A stretch of DNA of 64,000 nt from Corella eumyota (Eukaryota; Chordata; Ascidiacea; Phlebobranchia; Corellidae). Below the pieces are notes generated by a model. That model saw only the letters and a list, made by a program, of their open reading frames with translations, was not told where the DNA came from and searched no databases. The translations under genes were made by a program, and so were the position numbers. Below are positions 34,670 through 46,736 of this stretch, piece by piece; position 1 is the first letter of the stretch; the number at the start of each line of letters is the position of its first letter. Where the stretch lies: contig OY720100.1 in NCBI GenBank assembly GCA_963082875.1, forward strand, positions 11,308,591-11,372,590, given 5' to 3'.

Positions 34670-36307
34670 TTATTTTTGACCATTAATAATACCCCACAAG
34701 ATTATTAAAAATACTACAACCACTAACAAAAATTGCATAGCGCTTTCATTATTATCTTGCTGATATTCATTAGGTCTTCTTGCAGGAGCTTCGTTTATTG
34801 TTTCGGAGCGGCTGCACATAAAGAAAAACAATGTTTTAATATATAGTTTTTGTAGCTAAGCATAAGATTAGGTTGAAATAAAAAACGTTACAATTATCCA
34901 AAAAAAATAGTAAATGATGTTATATTCAAAAAAACCTTTTGTGTTAGTTTATTACAAAATCAACTTACTTATAATTGGATGTCGATACATGAGAGCGAAG
35001 AGTTGGTTGTCTATTAAAGCTGCAAACCAAAATAAAAAATTAAAATCAGACGCAATGATTAAAGACACATCATACCATAACCCGTACAGCAACCTTGTTT
35101 AAATTAAATGTTGATAATCCTAAATTGAGCCCAAATATCAAATTCGCAGGTTGACCAAACAGTTAAACCATAAGGTTCTATAGAAATATGTGTTTCATTT
35201 AAAAAAAAGTTTAAAAAAGTACTGTTCGGTAAAAATTAATGTACTTATAATTTGATGATGACGCAGAATAGGGGTAAAGGTCGTTCACATTTGCTCTAAT
35301 TTCAAGTCGTGGTGCATTATTTCTGCGAACAACAATAATAATATTAAAACCAGCAGCGTGAACAATGGGTGAATAGACATTCTACTTTAAAGTTTTTGAC
35401 TTATCACCCACCGTTTCTATATATAGTCAAAGTGTTACTCAGTCAGTTACCGAATCAACAAGATGGCGGTTTTACTTAATTAATAATATCCTAAGATAGT
35501 AAGTAGAACAGAAGTCTTGGTTAAGTAAGTGCAAGTGTATTTTATGTTTAGGCTGTGTAGCCTCACAATCCAAATATAAAAAATTAAAATAAGAATATTA
35601 TTTTTATAGTTTCCAATAACAATTATTTAGACAAATTTGCCAACTGTGAAAATGTGATAAAATATTTATTATCAAAAAATACAAACTTACCTGTTACGAG
35701 ATTTTTGGTACTCATAATAAATCTCTAATTCTCCTTTTTTAAGTTTTTCAGACTTAACAGTCTTTCCCACTTTATCCCACCAAACTATAATTCAAAAATA
35801 TAAACATATTTTGAAATTGACGTAAATATTAATTCCATTTATTACTAACCAGGTAATCTTTGCCGGTTATGATTACAAAAACAATGCTTGTACGTGATTG
35901 GTCCTCGAACTTGCACGTGACAGCCATTGCTTGTTGAATTTCGTTTATCGTCTTGTTTGCCAGCCTCAAACGGTACAACCCTTACATTTATGGTATCAAG
36001 GATTCCCATTAAACATAAAACTCTGAATACGTAAAGTCGCCGGTTGTCTAAACTGTTGAATTAAGATAAAGAAATAAACACTCTTGAAATTCCACTTTTT
36101 TACTATAAAGTAAATGCGTTTAACAAACCTTTCCAATTGTAAGCCATTCCTAGTAATACGAATTGTTCTTATTTCATTGACACTGGTTAATTTAAGCGCA
36201 ATTCTCAGAACAAGTTCATTGACCTTATTTCCATCTTGAAAATTTCTAGCGATTGAGTCTTGCGTAAACACAATATCGATAGGGTTTTTGCTCATACTGA
36301 CTGACAA
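34670..36307 (-). CDS. M3: minus-arm member of the DNRRL-core family, complete
   Basis: Six exons: 36129-36307, 35850-36052, 35691-35784, 35245-35322, 34969-35019, 34670-34811, totalling 747 nt or 248 residues. The core reads VFTQDSIARNFQDG ... QLER|SLDNRRLYVFRVLCLMG, the clearest FTQDSI/DNRRL example here. Exon 2 is 203 nt, two codons shorter than in P and M1, as in M2. The cysteine block is SNGCHVQVRGPITYKHCFC. Exon 3 starts VWWDK. A polar linker with SSSNY and TSNY repeats, encoded by two small exons, leads to the hydrophobic anchor FLLVVVVFLIILWGII ending NGQK. A second in-frame Met at residue 5 (MSKNP) could also be the start. Function unknown. Confidence 0.82.
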
Positions 36308-38344
36308 GTTGCAAAATACACTATAGCGTTACTTAAATTTAGCCTACTTCCTTATAAAACTAAACGCGTAGTGTGGTTAGCAAACGTTTTATTAAGGGAA
36401 AAAGGAGAAAACGAAAACCACTTTTGCACTAGGGGAATTTTAACCGACAAAACTGACGTCTGCCCAAATATTTAACACAGTTGAACTACCACTTATTCTG
36501 ATTCTAAGTCAACTACACCATAAACAATTCAAATACGCCTATTGATTATAACTATAATAAAAAATAGTATAGCGTATTTTAAAGTATACCTTGGTCATGC
36601 TGCTTACGTAATTTATACGCCTACCACTTACTAAAAATACCTAATTAAGCGCCTATATTTTTAAAACAGTCTTAGGACAAAAAAAAACGGCATTTTTGTA
36701 CTTTACTGCAAGAGCGTGTGAGAAATAATGCAGGAATAAGGAATAATACATCATTAACCTTAAAAGTCGAAAAATGATGCAAAATCGACTATAAAGCAAA
36801 AGGGAAGATTAGGAAAAGGTATAAAAATTCCGTCCTTCTCCGCATTCAGCGATTTTTTGTTAACGTTTAAGTTCGGCCTCGACATTTCCCGCATCCCGTA
36901 TTTTATTACTTACCCAGTGAGGGTCGATATAAAATTAGGTTCTGTATTATTGTATTATTACAATATAAAAAACATTTAAATAAAGCCTATTGTAAACATC
37001 AGGCATTGTTACATTGTGATTTAAAATGTGTTTATCAATAAGCTAATTAAAAATTACGCATAGTGCAGTTCTGTTAAATATAAAAAAAGGAAACCTATAA
37101 TATATAAAGATTTTTTCATAGTACCATGACGTATGATATGATTTTTTAAATGTAGCCCATTTCCTTTCATGTACTAATTACAAAAAAAACAAATAAAAAT
37201 AAGTCCAATATATTTATTTCCTTTTTTTGCTTTGTCTGCTTCGTTTTTGTTGCTGCTACTGCATGCCTGCTAATTTTTTTGTAATAAAAGTACTGTTACA
37301 AGTTGTTAGCAATGACTAAATAATTATCAATAAAAATGTGAAAATGCTTAAAAACGACGTCAAGTAAAAATAAAATCATTACTAATAAAAAATAAAACAT
37401 TACTATAATGCGACCATATTACTAACAACAACTACTTTATCGCTAGTATAAATTGTATAAGGTCTAATTTGGTCTGCTTTTGAACGTCAAGAAACAAGTA
37501 ATTTGGCGGGGGTAACAAAAAGAAGATCGATACGCGTGGTTGAACAATACAAGGTTAAGTCGACAACAAAATCATCGACCATTACGAAGGCGAACAACCA
37601 TCACAACAAAACTACTTAAACGAAAACAAATAAAAATTGAATAATAAAATAACATAAGTTCTGGTTCGCTTTTAAAATTAAAAATGTCCTAACTGGTCGA
37701 ATAGACAAAAAATAAATCACGATTCACGAATAATCAAAAAATAAGATGCCGTACCCGTAAACAAACCACTTTTCTAAACCTTTAATTTAAAGTAAGGTTA
37801 GTTTTTCTCAATTTATTGTCCAGGATATATTTTAAGATGTTTGGTTTTATATAAACCCCTTTCAAAAATGCTTTTTTAATATATAAAGAAACGTTAACAT
37901 ACATTTCATTACGCGCAACGTCGTTTTAAAAAACTTGCTTTCCGAGCAGACCCTACTAGTAACTAAATGTGATAACTTCTTATGCGTGTTTTAATGTTTC
38001 GTTTACATTTTATTTGTTTTAGTAATTGCGCGAAAAAAAATGATTTTCAAAATGGCAAAATATAAAAACAAATATCATTTTGTTAAAGTGTATATCACCA
38101 GTTTAGCATTTTGATTATTAATGCAAAAAAGTCACTCCATATAAATACTTATTTTAACTAATTTTTTTAGTTTTTACAACAAAAAAAACGTGTAAATTTG
38201 TTTTATAAAGCTTGTTTATTATTAAAGTACCTTTTTATTACGAATGATTTGGATAAAAACATGCAGTTAAAAAATTAAACTTAGGCGTGGAACAAAGTAA
38301 GTAAAATTATTAACCTTTTAAAAAACATTGGACCTAAAACATCA
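36308..38344. other. Intergenic region, M3 promoter side and 3' flank of the zinc-finger gene
   Basis: Two kilobases of AT-rich sequence with no exon, RNA gene or mobile-element end that I can support. It separates the tandem family from the zinc-finger gene and lies outside the demonstrated duplicated block. Confidence 0.45.
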
Positions 38345-41300
38345 CTACATACGCGGGTACTTTGGTCTGGCCAGCAAGGAGGAACCCATAGGGCGCTTAC
38401 CCAACAAGGCACTTGACGAGGAAGAAAATCTTCGTGCAGTGTGCAGTGAATAAAGTCGATCTTCTTGAGTATAAGGTATCCTAGGGCGTGGATGATTAAC
38501 TAGGTGCTGAAATTGTCTTTCTTCGTCAAGTGTCTGAAGATGCGACAGTGTACTCATTTTTCTAGGAGTGCCCAACAAGGCACTAGGTCGTGATAACAAA
38601 GGACCTCTGTCTTTATCTTGTAACAGAGGTCGCCTTACATGAATTAAGTCTTGACTGTGTTCTGCCAAAATTTCATCCTCATAATGCTCATAAGGATATT
38701 GTCCATACAATTCATGAGTTTTGTCAAAATTTAAGTGTTCTAGTCTATCATGGTTATGCTCTAGATGTAGATCATCATACTTATTATGTGTTAGAATGTC
38801 ATGATATTCATCATAGGAGTCCAAAATGTCATGATGCGCTTGAGAATTATAAGTTGATGGATAAGATTTGCGAACCAAAAGTGACTGCTCCTTAAATCTG
38901 TATTTTGCTTCATGAGATAACAAAGGTCGTTCGCGAATTTTGTGGTACGGTTTATGCAATGAAACTGGTTGTTCATGAGAAGCAGAAAACTCGCTTCCAT
39001 GATGGTAGTAATTATGGTTGTGATAATAAGAATTAAAACTATTAGCCTGGGGTCTTTGTTTAATTGATTTTTGGTTGAATTGTTTTGGTTGTTGTTTTTT
39101 AAATAGCACATTTTTCTTTTTTGGCGCAGACGATTTTGGTACAGAGTTATAATTATCTTTAACTTTTGTGTTATTATTTTCCACTATGTTTGCTGACACT
39201 GTGGAAGGTACTTCACTATGTGGTGTATTAATCGGATTAAAGTTGGTTTCAGCAAAACTTTGAAAAAAACTAGGTGGTGTAATATTTCCTTTGTCTGTTT
39301 CAACATTGTCTGGAAATTTTTCCGCCTCAATATTTGATTCAGGTTCAACTTTAACATGATCTACACTAACGCTTTTATCTTCAGATAAGTCTACACACTC
39401 TTGTTTTATAGTTTTTACCTCTTCAGTAGCTTCAGTGGGGACTGCAGGTTGTTTTGATTCCCATTTCTTTAAAGCAGCTTGTAGGGTGGGGTTGTCTGCA
39501 AATGCTTTTGCAATCGGGGCCAAAGACCCTTCACACAATGCCTTAAAAATCTTTTCTTCCATAAACGCTCTAGCATCTTGGGTTAGAAGATCTTCGCTGT
39601 CAGCCTTAGTGGGGTCACTCTTTGCATAGTCCTTCAATTTTATGCTGTTGTCTTTTTTGGATGATGCTAATTTTTCCAAGTGCGCTTGATAAAAAGATGT
39701 AGACGCTTCGTCATTAGAGGTAGATGGTCCTGTTTTGTCGACCTCAGTTGAATTAGTGTACTCAACAACACAGGTCTCGTTTTCAAGTTGAAATCCATTT
39801 TTAATCATCAGAAGGTTGTCACGGAGTGAATTTAATTCATTGGGATTTTTAAAAATTGGGTCAGAATTTTTCTAAATTTAAACAATGCGTTGACAGCTTA
39901 AAAAAAGGTAAAAAAGTATTTTAAAAAAGTACTAACCGTTGAACTTCCACTTTCAACCATTGAGTTTTCATCTTAACAAAATAATATAGTTAGAAAAGGT
40001 TAGTATTTTCTTTGTAAAAAAATGATTTACTTTTAATTATAAAATCTTACCAGTATGGTTTTGTTTTTGTCCGTCAGGTATTTCTTTACTAAAAATGCAT
40101 ACCGTTTAAAGTTGTTATAAATCAAAAAATCTTCATATAATGGGGCTTAATAGATATGGACAACAATATATATAGGTAGTGACTATCTAAACATACGGTT
40201 TTCAATTGAAAGGTTATAAAGACATTTATGGTGTGCGGGTATATTATTACATGCATGTATTAGTTGTGAGTTGTGACCATATTACAACAACTAAAATGAA
40301 GCTTAAAGGGCAGCAATTGACTAGTGTTCATATTTTTCTTTAAAAAACACAAATAAATATTTGTGGCAGCAAGGAAGTAGAGTTAACCTTTAACATAAAA
40401 CCTATAAAGTAAGGCTGTTTATAATTTACTAGTATGAAATGTAAGTAGATATTAACCTTGTTTTAGATGTGCTTTGGCCGTTGTTGAAAGCGTTTAAATT
40501 ACCAAGCAAAATTTCTTGAATATCAGCTTTAACCTATAAACAAAACAAAAATTTGCAAAAAAAATATACACTTTAAAGAATTTTCACTCTAACATTACTT
40601 AAAAAGTCTATTTAAAATGGTTTGTTGTTACAACTTTACATTAAAAAATTGAGTAAGTACAATAAACAAATTCCCCCCTCAAAAAAAAAATCTAAAAAAG
40701 GTGGTGAAATTTGGGAATTATATATTTACAGCCACACTGCTAGTTATACTTATAAATAAATTTATTTTTATCTCACTTTAAACAATGCAGATTGTAGTTT
40801 TTGTTCTATTGACAATTCAGCTGGAGTCATTTCACCAGACCCAACAAGTTTACGAAGCCTAAAAAACAAAAAAAAAAATTAATTTATTACAAATGTTCAA
40901 AGATGAAAGTTTTTGATTTAAAAACTAACCTAACAACGCTTTGATTAAATCTTTTTCTTTGGCAAATCAATAAATATAATGATTTTCTGCTTGAAGGCTG
41001 CATCCATTCAATAACTTCTTCGGTTTTCTTTATTCCTGATCTTTTAGCATCTTCTAGTAAGAACCGGAGGATATTTTTATCTTCTACCAATGGCATGCTA
41101 AAATTAAAGTAAAATTTTATTTTTGATAGTTTTTTAAAACTTATTGTAATTAAATTTAATTTTCTTTTAATACTTACTTGTCTGATGCTTTTTCTTTATT
41201 GGGTGCTTCATTACCTTTTCCTTCTACGTAACAAAAAAGCTATTTTTTTAACAAATTTGAAGCCTTTTTAAACTAAAAAACACAGCTGTTGTAATGTAAG

Positions 41301-44300
41301 AATTTTAATGGCCATATATTGGTTGTTAATTGTGTTTAAGGTATTTTTTAAAAAAATACTTTAAATTTTTTTTACACAATTAATCCATATTAAAGCAGTT
41401 CTAACTATTTATTAAATTTACCATGTTTTTCCAAATAATTTGATGACGAAGAATTTTGTTCCTGCTGAGCATTCTTTCTTGCATCTTCTAGCGCCTTCTT
41501 GTGAGCAGCCTTATTATCCCTAACATGCAAAAACTCTGTATAATTTTGTTAATTTTTGCCCACAAACAGCTTTATAAAAAAAAAATTCAAGCATTATGGT
41601 ATTTATTAGGATTAAATAGCGTTTTTAAAAAGAAACAAAAATACTTACATAATCAACTCCTTAACTTTTTTTGCTAAAAATAAATAAAAATATTATTAAG
41701 TTATAGACCCCCTTGAACAAATTGATAATAAACAATTTTTACTTGCAACTTTTTTGTTCTTTTCATCGAGTGGAATATATTTGGTTGCACTGATAATCTA
41801 TAATCCAAAAATTTTAATATTTTAACAACAGTTTATCTTTTTTCTCTAAAACTTATTTGTTAAACAAGCAGCGTGGTGTGGAGGTCAGAGCACTTGGATT
41901 TAGTACATGAGGTCATGGGTTTGATTTCCACTGCTCTAATGCTGTAGTGACCTTAAGTAAGGCACTATAAATAGTATGAACTTCTGCTAAGCCAACAATT
42001 TATCAGCAGCTTAATTATTAAGCAAATATATTTTTAAATAAATCAAATTGCCAAAGAAATTTTTTTAAAAATGCAGTATAAGCACCATATTTAATGTTGT
42101 ATTCATGTCACAAAAATTAAACTTTACAGAAAAAAAAGTTTTTTTTACCATAAAAAAATAACACCTCAGACATTATGCTTAAAATTTGGCTTTTTACAGA
42201 AATTGGTGCACTAACCTCCACATTTTCTATTTGATAAGAAGGATTTTGAAAGCCAAGTTCCCTGCAAATTGACAGAATTTCGTGTTTAATCTCTCTGTTG
42301 TCCAAACATTTGTAACTCCCAATAACTTCCTTGTATCTTGCTGGATAGTGAATTTGCTGCAAAATTTTAAAATATTTTTTAAAGATTGATTATTTTTCAA
42401 ATTGCTCTTTTCACATTTTAACTTACAACACTACCAAACCCTAGAAAACATTTAAATTTATAAAAAAATAACAATTTTATTTAGAAACACAAAGAAAGAT
42501 CAAAGGTTAAAAAATCAAAGATAATTATTTTAATGGGAAGCAAATTTCTAGGGGCCCTGTTTTACTTTTAAATCATATTTAATATTTATTCTCAATATAT
42601 TCTGGTTAGTTTGTAAAGTGCTTTTTTCTTTATAAAATCTTGTTTTACTTTTAAATCACATTATTGTTTATTCTCATATTCTGGTTAGTTTGTAAAGTTT
42701 TTTTTTCTTTATAAAACAACAAGATAGAAATTATTTTGTTTAAACTTGGTAAAAAAATTATTTTTCTAAAATTGATTTAAAAATGGTTATTTAAAGTATT
42801 GGATCACTTGTACTGTATGGTCCTTAGACATTTTTTAAGGAGTAAGGTACAAAAGAAAGTAGAAAGAAATTAGTAAGGATCATAAAGTACAAGAGATTGT
42901 TTAAGGACCGTAAATTACAATTGATCCAAATTAAATTAATACTTTTTTTTTACATAATGATGCCTACACACAAAAGAAAAAGTCAAATTTATCAGACTTA
43001 CAAGATATTGAAGTCTATGTTTGAAACCCGTCACATGGTCCATCATATGTTGTAGAAACAAAGTATGTACTTGACAGATTGCACAAACCATTGCCTTAAT
43101 GCATTGATTTTTATAATCATAATATTCAGTAACATACTCCAAACCTGAAAATTTAAAAGAATAATTTTAAAAAATATTATCAATGCTTTGGCTAATTTTT
43201 AAATTATATTTTAAGAGTATAAAAGTACAAGACACTAAGTCAAAACATTTATTAAAAGAAATCAGAACAAAAAGCAAAAAATCACATACTATAACCAAAA
43301 TTTTAAAACAAAGAATTTAGCAATATTTAACCAAAATCTAAAAAGTTTAAAATTTTTATCTAACTAATAATATATTAATATACTACTACTTGAACTTATA
43401 ACCAATAAAATTATATTTATTTACCAACAACAGGAGTTTTCTGGGCAATTTCTTGAAACTTTTTCTGTGGGTCATCAATTTTTTGCCAAGTTTTCATGTC
43501 ACCTTCATCAAAAAAAAAACTTACTTTTTACTTAACATTATAAATCAGAAGTTTGGTAAAATATTTTAATAAAAGATTTTTTTTTGAGTTTACTCGAAAG
43601 TTAATTTTATGTAAAAAAAACTTTAAAAAAAATTTTGTTTATTTTAAAAAAGAGGGGTAAAAAAGAACCCCATTGAAATAACTATACACCCTTGTCCTGA
43701 GGTAGTTTTATAACCCCTAAAGTTATCCAGGGTAAACTTGTCGCATCGCCGCAAAAAGAGAACCAATGTAATTTTAATTTTGTTTATTTACTTATTCTAA
43801 GTATACCGGAAAAATCCGGTAAAGTTATAGAGGTGTTCTGTTTTACAAAACATTGCTACCATTAAAAAAAAGTGTGGTTTGGTATAGTTTAGTTGTTCTA
43901 AATTTAATTGTAGTTGGAAAAAAAGAAAAAATTTCCCTTTTTCCTTTTTTAACGCAAAAACCGACAATAAATAATTTTTTCATCTATGCATTTTTGTAAA
44001 GCACAAGTTAGAAAGCAGCCCGTGGTCATTTTAAAAAAATAATTTATAGCGAGTTTTAAATGAAACTTACCTGGATCACTTACTTGCATCTTAACTTTAT
44101 TTGCTCTCTAAAAAAATAATCAAACCAAATTTCCAATTACTATTATTTTAATTCTTTTTAAGTAGTCATTATAAAAAATATGTTCATTTTTTATTAATTT
44201 CTTGTGTAAAAATTATATAGAACTCAATTTGAAATTTGAAATTTAAAAAATATTTCGTGTATTATGGGGTTAAAAAGTTGTTTTATACCTTTTTATTTCT

Positions 44301-45451
44301 ATGACGAGAGGTATTTAAATGTCGAGCATACTGCATTTGATTTGTAAATACTTCTTTGCAAATCTTAACAAAATGGAAAATGAAAGTTAAAAACACCAAT
44401 ATTAAATGTCCTTTTTTCAATCTTTTATTTGTCAGTATTTAAATTGTTATCAAAGTTTTAATAATGTCACAGCCATAAATAAACGACATGTCCAAATTGT
44501 TTTTTACCATCCCAGAATAGCTTGATCAAAATATTTTTTAACATATATAAAGGGCAAAATGACTTTTAAGTAACAAAATTGATATTACTAGAATAAACGA
44601 CAAGAATAACACACACTGCTTGCAAGCAGCAAATAATCTCCTGTTTAAACTTTGCAGACTTTTTGGTGCTTTTGAAAATTAAAAAACTGGGTTTTAAACA
44701 ACCCGCTTTGAGGATAAAGCTCCCCAAGACCAGAACAAATATTTTTGCAACTGGAATAACACTAAAGCACTTAACAAATTTTATAATTACCACAGGCCCT
44801 CAATATCCAATGGGCCTGTTTTAATCATCCGTTTAACTTTTGTATTACGAATCAATCTTTTAAAAATGCATTTGGCCAACGTTACAATAGGCCACATTTT
44901 TCGAGCACAATAAAAACCTTTCAGGTGTCAATTACACCATAAAATGACAGCTAATGTTGTTTACTAAAGGTATGTTTCTTATACACCAAAAAATTTACAT
45001 GAACTTGAATAAATTTAAAAAAAATTAACACTTTTGGCATCATATTATACATTCTGGGTGCCAAAAAAACAAATTTTTTTTTCATAAACAACCTTTTAGG
45101 TTTCGAGCCTAGTTATGTTAACAAATTTAAATAAAATAATTGTTATACAAATACTGATACAATGTACCAGAGTAAAAATATAATATTTTTAATTTAAGTA
45201 CTGTCTGCAAATGCTTTACTTTTAAATAAATTTGGAGAAAACATATTTAAAGTCAGTTTTAGTAGTTTTTATTTAAAGAAAAAACAACTTAAGTAGTTAA
45301 GCTTATAAATCTAAAAACTTGCAAATTTTAATACTCACTTCGCATGACTTAATAAAATTATGATACTGATCTGTTGTATTGTAATAATTTTGATTAAATT
45401 CATTGGAAAATGTAACCTGCCTCTCTGATTCATATGGTTCATAGTAAAAAT
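38345..45451 (-). CDS. Large nuclear-type protein with two matrin/U1-like zinc fingers, N-terminus not found
   Basis: Sixteen in-phase exons, from the 5' side: 45339-45451, 44289-44363, 44071-44107, 43425-43502, 43002-43144, 42216-42356, 41743-41797, 41649-41673, 41422-41519, 41178-41223, 40930-41097, 40777-40858, 40457-40533, 40051-40088, 39937-39971, 38345-39871. They give at least 912 residues. Finger 1 (CEIC-x12-H-x5-H) crosses exons 1/2; finger 2 (CAIC-x12-H-x5-H) is in 43002-43144, inside EYVTEY...HVTGFKHRLQYL. Both match the C2H2 matrin/U1 type that binds RNA or DNA. The ~509-residue last exon is low complexity, His/Tyr-rich in the middle and Ser/Arg-rich at the end (FSSSSSALLGKRP). 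An RNA-processing role is inference. The first exon here begins in phase 1 without ATG, so at least one exon is missing. Confidence 0.8.
41868..42055 (+). mobile_element. tRNA-derived SINE in an intron of the zinc-finger gene
   Basis: CAGCGTGGTGTGGAGGTCAGAGCAC gives the tRNA-like head (only 19 bases, GTGGTGTGGAGGTCAGAGC, are the A-box region), with a B-box-like GGGTTTGATTTCC. Then ATGCTGTAGTGACC...AAGGCACTATAAATAGTATGAACTTCTGCTAAGCC and a decayed tail. It is antisense to the host gene. Confidence 0.7.
42801..42927. mobile_element. Small hairpin (MITE-like) element, 127 bp
   Basis: Ends are inverted: GGATCACTTGTACTGTATGG...at the left against CGTAAATTACAATTGATCC at the right, both followed inward by GGTCCTTA. 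The interior has TTAGTAAGGATCATAAAGTAC, related to 16789-16870 in the 9-kb element. Flanking target duplication is not clear. It lies in an intron of the zinc-finger gene. Confidence 0.5.
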
Positions 45452-45734
45452 CTGAAAACAAGAAAATATTTATTATGGGTTAGTTTTTTAGTATTTATTT
45501 ATCCAAACTCTTCTTTCCTCCAGTTTTTTTTTATATATTTAATCTCAATGTAGGGTATATACCTATATCATACTAAATCAAATATTATGGGATAAATCGA
45601 ATAAATGAATCACTTAATACATTTAATTCAATCAATATTTATTCGATGTTGTACACAATGTGGAAGGTCGATTTCGCAACCAAATAACAGAATAATATTT
45701 TTTCTTCAACCCACAGCTAGACTAAGTTGAATTT
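45452..45734. other. Sequence upstream of the first visible zinc-finger-gene exon
   Basis: AT-rich, with no in-phase ATG exon that I can join to 45451. No other feature recognised. Confidence 0.4.
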
Positions 45735-45980
45735 TTTTTTAGTGTGTATTTTTAACCTTGATGTGGGAAGGTCGAATGCGTGACCTAAACATGGAGTAAC
45801 ATCAGTTACTCTGACCCAGTCTTGAATTGCCTTAACAGTTTGGAATATTATATGGATTGTAATTGCCTAGTAATTATGCCGCTGATTGAGTGCTAGCTCA
45901 GCAAGAGTTCATACCGTACAGCCGTGAGGTGAAGATTGAAGCCATGACCTCATGTGTGGTGGAGCAAGTGGTTTTATTAC
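45735..45980 (-). mobile_element. Full-length SINE inserted in the hAT remnant
   Basis: On the minus strand CTTGCTCCACCACACATGAGG leads to a B-box-like GGCTTCAATC, then GGTATGAACTCTTGCTGAGC, TAAGGCAATTC, GGTCAGAGTAAC and the tail CTTCCCACATCAAGG. (The first motif is 21 bases; its diagnostic part is CCACCACACATGAGG.) It ends the BED-finger frame, whose last ~15 residues are SINE-derived. Confidence 0.65.
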
Positions 45981-46289
45981 TTTTTTATAACTTCTTTTAT
46001 AACTTCTTCCAAAGTTTGAACTTCTTATAACTTCTTCCAAAGTTTGTTGAGAAGTTCGCTTTGCACCTGACGTGCCTGCGTTGGGAGGAACTTGAGTATC
46101 CTGATCTTGCTTAGCTTTAATGTCAATGTTGTGTCTCAGTAAAAGATGCCTCATCATTGAAGTTGTAGTAAAACTTGCCTGACTATTGCCGCGACTAATT
46201 AAGCAATTACACATACTACATATTGCCTTTGTGTTGTCATTGGCACTTTCATCAAAATACGACCATACTTTGGATGATTTAGAAGACAT
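45909..46289 (-). pseudogene. BED-type zinc finger of a truncated hAT transposase
   Basis: Starts MSSKSSKVWSYFDES and has a BED finger with CSMC and HLLLRH (C-x2-C ... H-x4-H) over about residues 7-60. BED fingers sit at the N-terminus of hAT transposases and of genes domesticated from them. The frame runs from 46289 to about 45985, where a SINE interrupts it. No catalytic hAT domain is present in the window. Its position inside an element with a hAT-like terminus supports a transposon origin rather than a host ZBED gene. Confidence 0.7.
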
Positions 46290-46686
46290 ATTCTTGGCTT
46301 ATAAAGTTTTGACAGTGAACAATACTACTTTAAATAACATAGAATTAAATAACAAAATATGGCAAGCAAATTGCGCAACAATCAAATTGACAAACAAATA
46401 AGAAAAAAAACGTTATTGCGAAACAAGAGCACTTTTTATTAAGTAAAAAGTGTATTTGTTGCGCAATCGTTGCTTAAATAACGTAATATAATTGAGAGTA
46501 ATTTATAATTTATTAGAAAAAGGCAAACTTTGTGTATTTTTATGTAAAGAAAATCGCATACTATCTTAAATGACAAATTATTACTCGGTGTCCGAGTACC
46601 AAAAAATGCTCGACGAGCACGAGTATTAAAATATTCCTAATACTCGGGCCGAGTACTCGGACTCGGATTCGATTGGCCCATCCCTA
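45985..46686 (-). mobile_element. hAT DNA transposon, 5' end only
   Basis: The terminus at 46686 reads, on the minus strand, TAGGGATGGGCCAATCGAAT, a typical hAT-type start, followed by alternating CCGAGT/ACTCGG subterminal motifs (46580-46670). About 400 bp of leader precede the BED-finger start at 46289. The other end is not seen. It stops exactly where duplication copy B begins. Confidence 0.7.
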
Positions 46687-46736
46687 ATGGCCACAAAAGA
46701 AAGCAAATGTGGCAAAAATAATATAAAAATAAACAC

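Larger units (their letters stand above)
11297..36307. repeat. Segmental duplication, copy A
   Basis: From 11297, 50 bp downstream of TRNAU1AP exon 2 in intron 2, the sequence matches the block starting at 46687 (initial offset 35390) with only scattered substitutions and indels. The match runs through the 9-kb element, the P1 flank, the P3 downstream flank, M1 and M2 up to at least 33346, where the second copy leaves the window. The right boundary is therefore unknown; 36307, the start of M3, is used as a nominal end. Copy A has three P genes where copy B has one. Confidence 0.85.

Noticed and set aside
38590-38895. Plus-strand open frame opposite the last zinc-finger-gene exon
   Set aside because: It is a shadow of the long His/Tyr-rich minus-strand exon.
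42425-42440. Possible micro-exon between 43002 and 42356 in the zinc-finger gene
   Set aside because: It would shift the frame into stops; joining 43002-43144 directly to 42216-42356 keeps phase 0 and gives FKHRLQYL|QIHYP.
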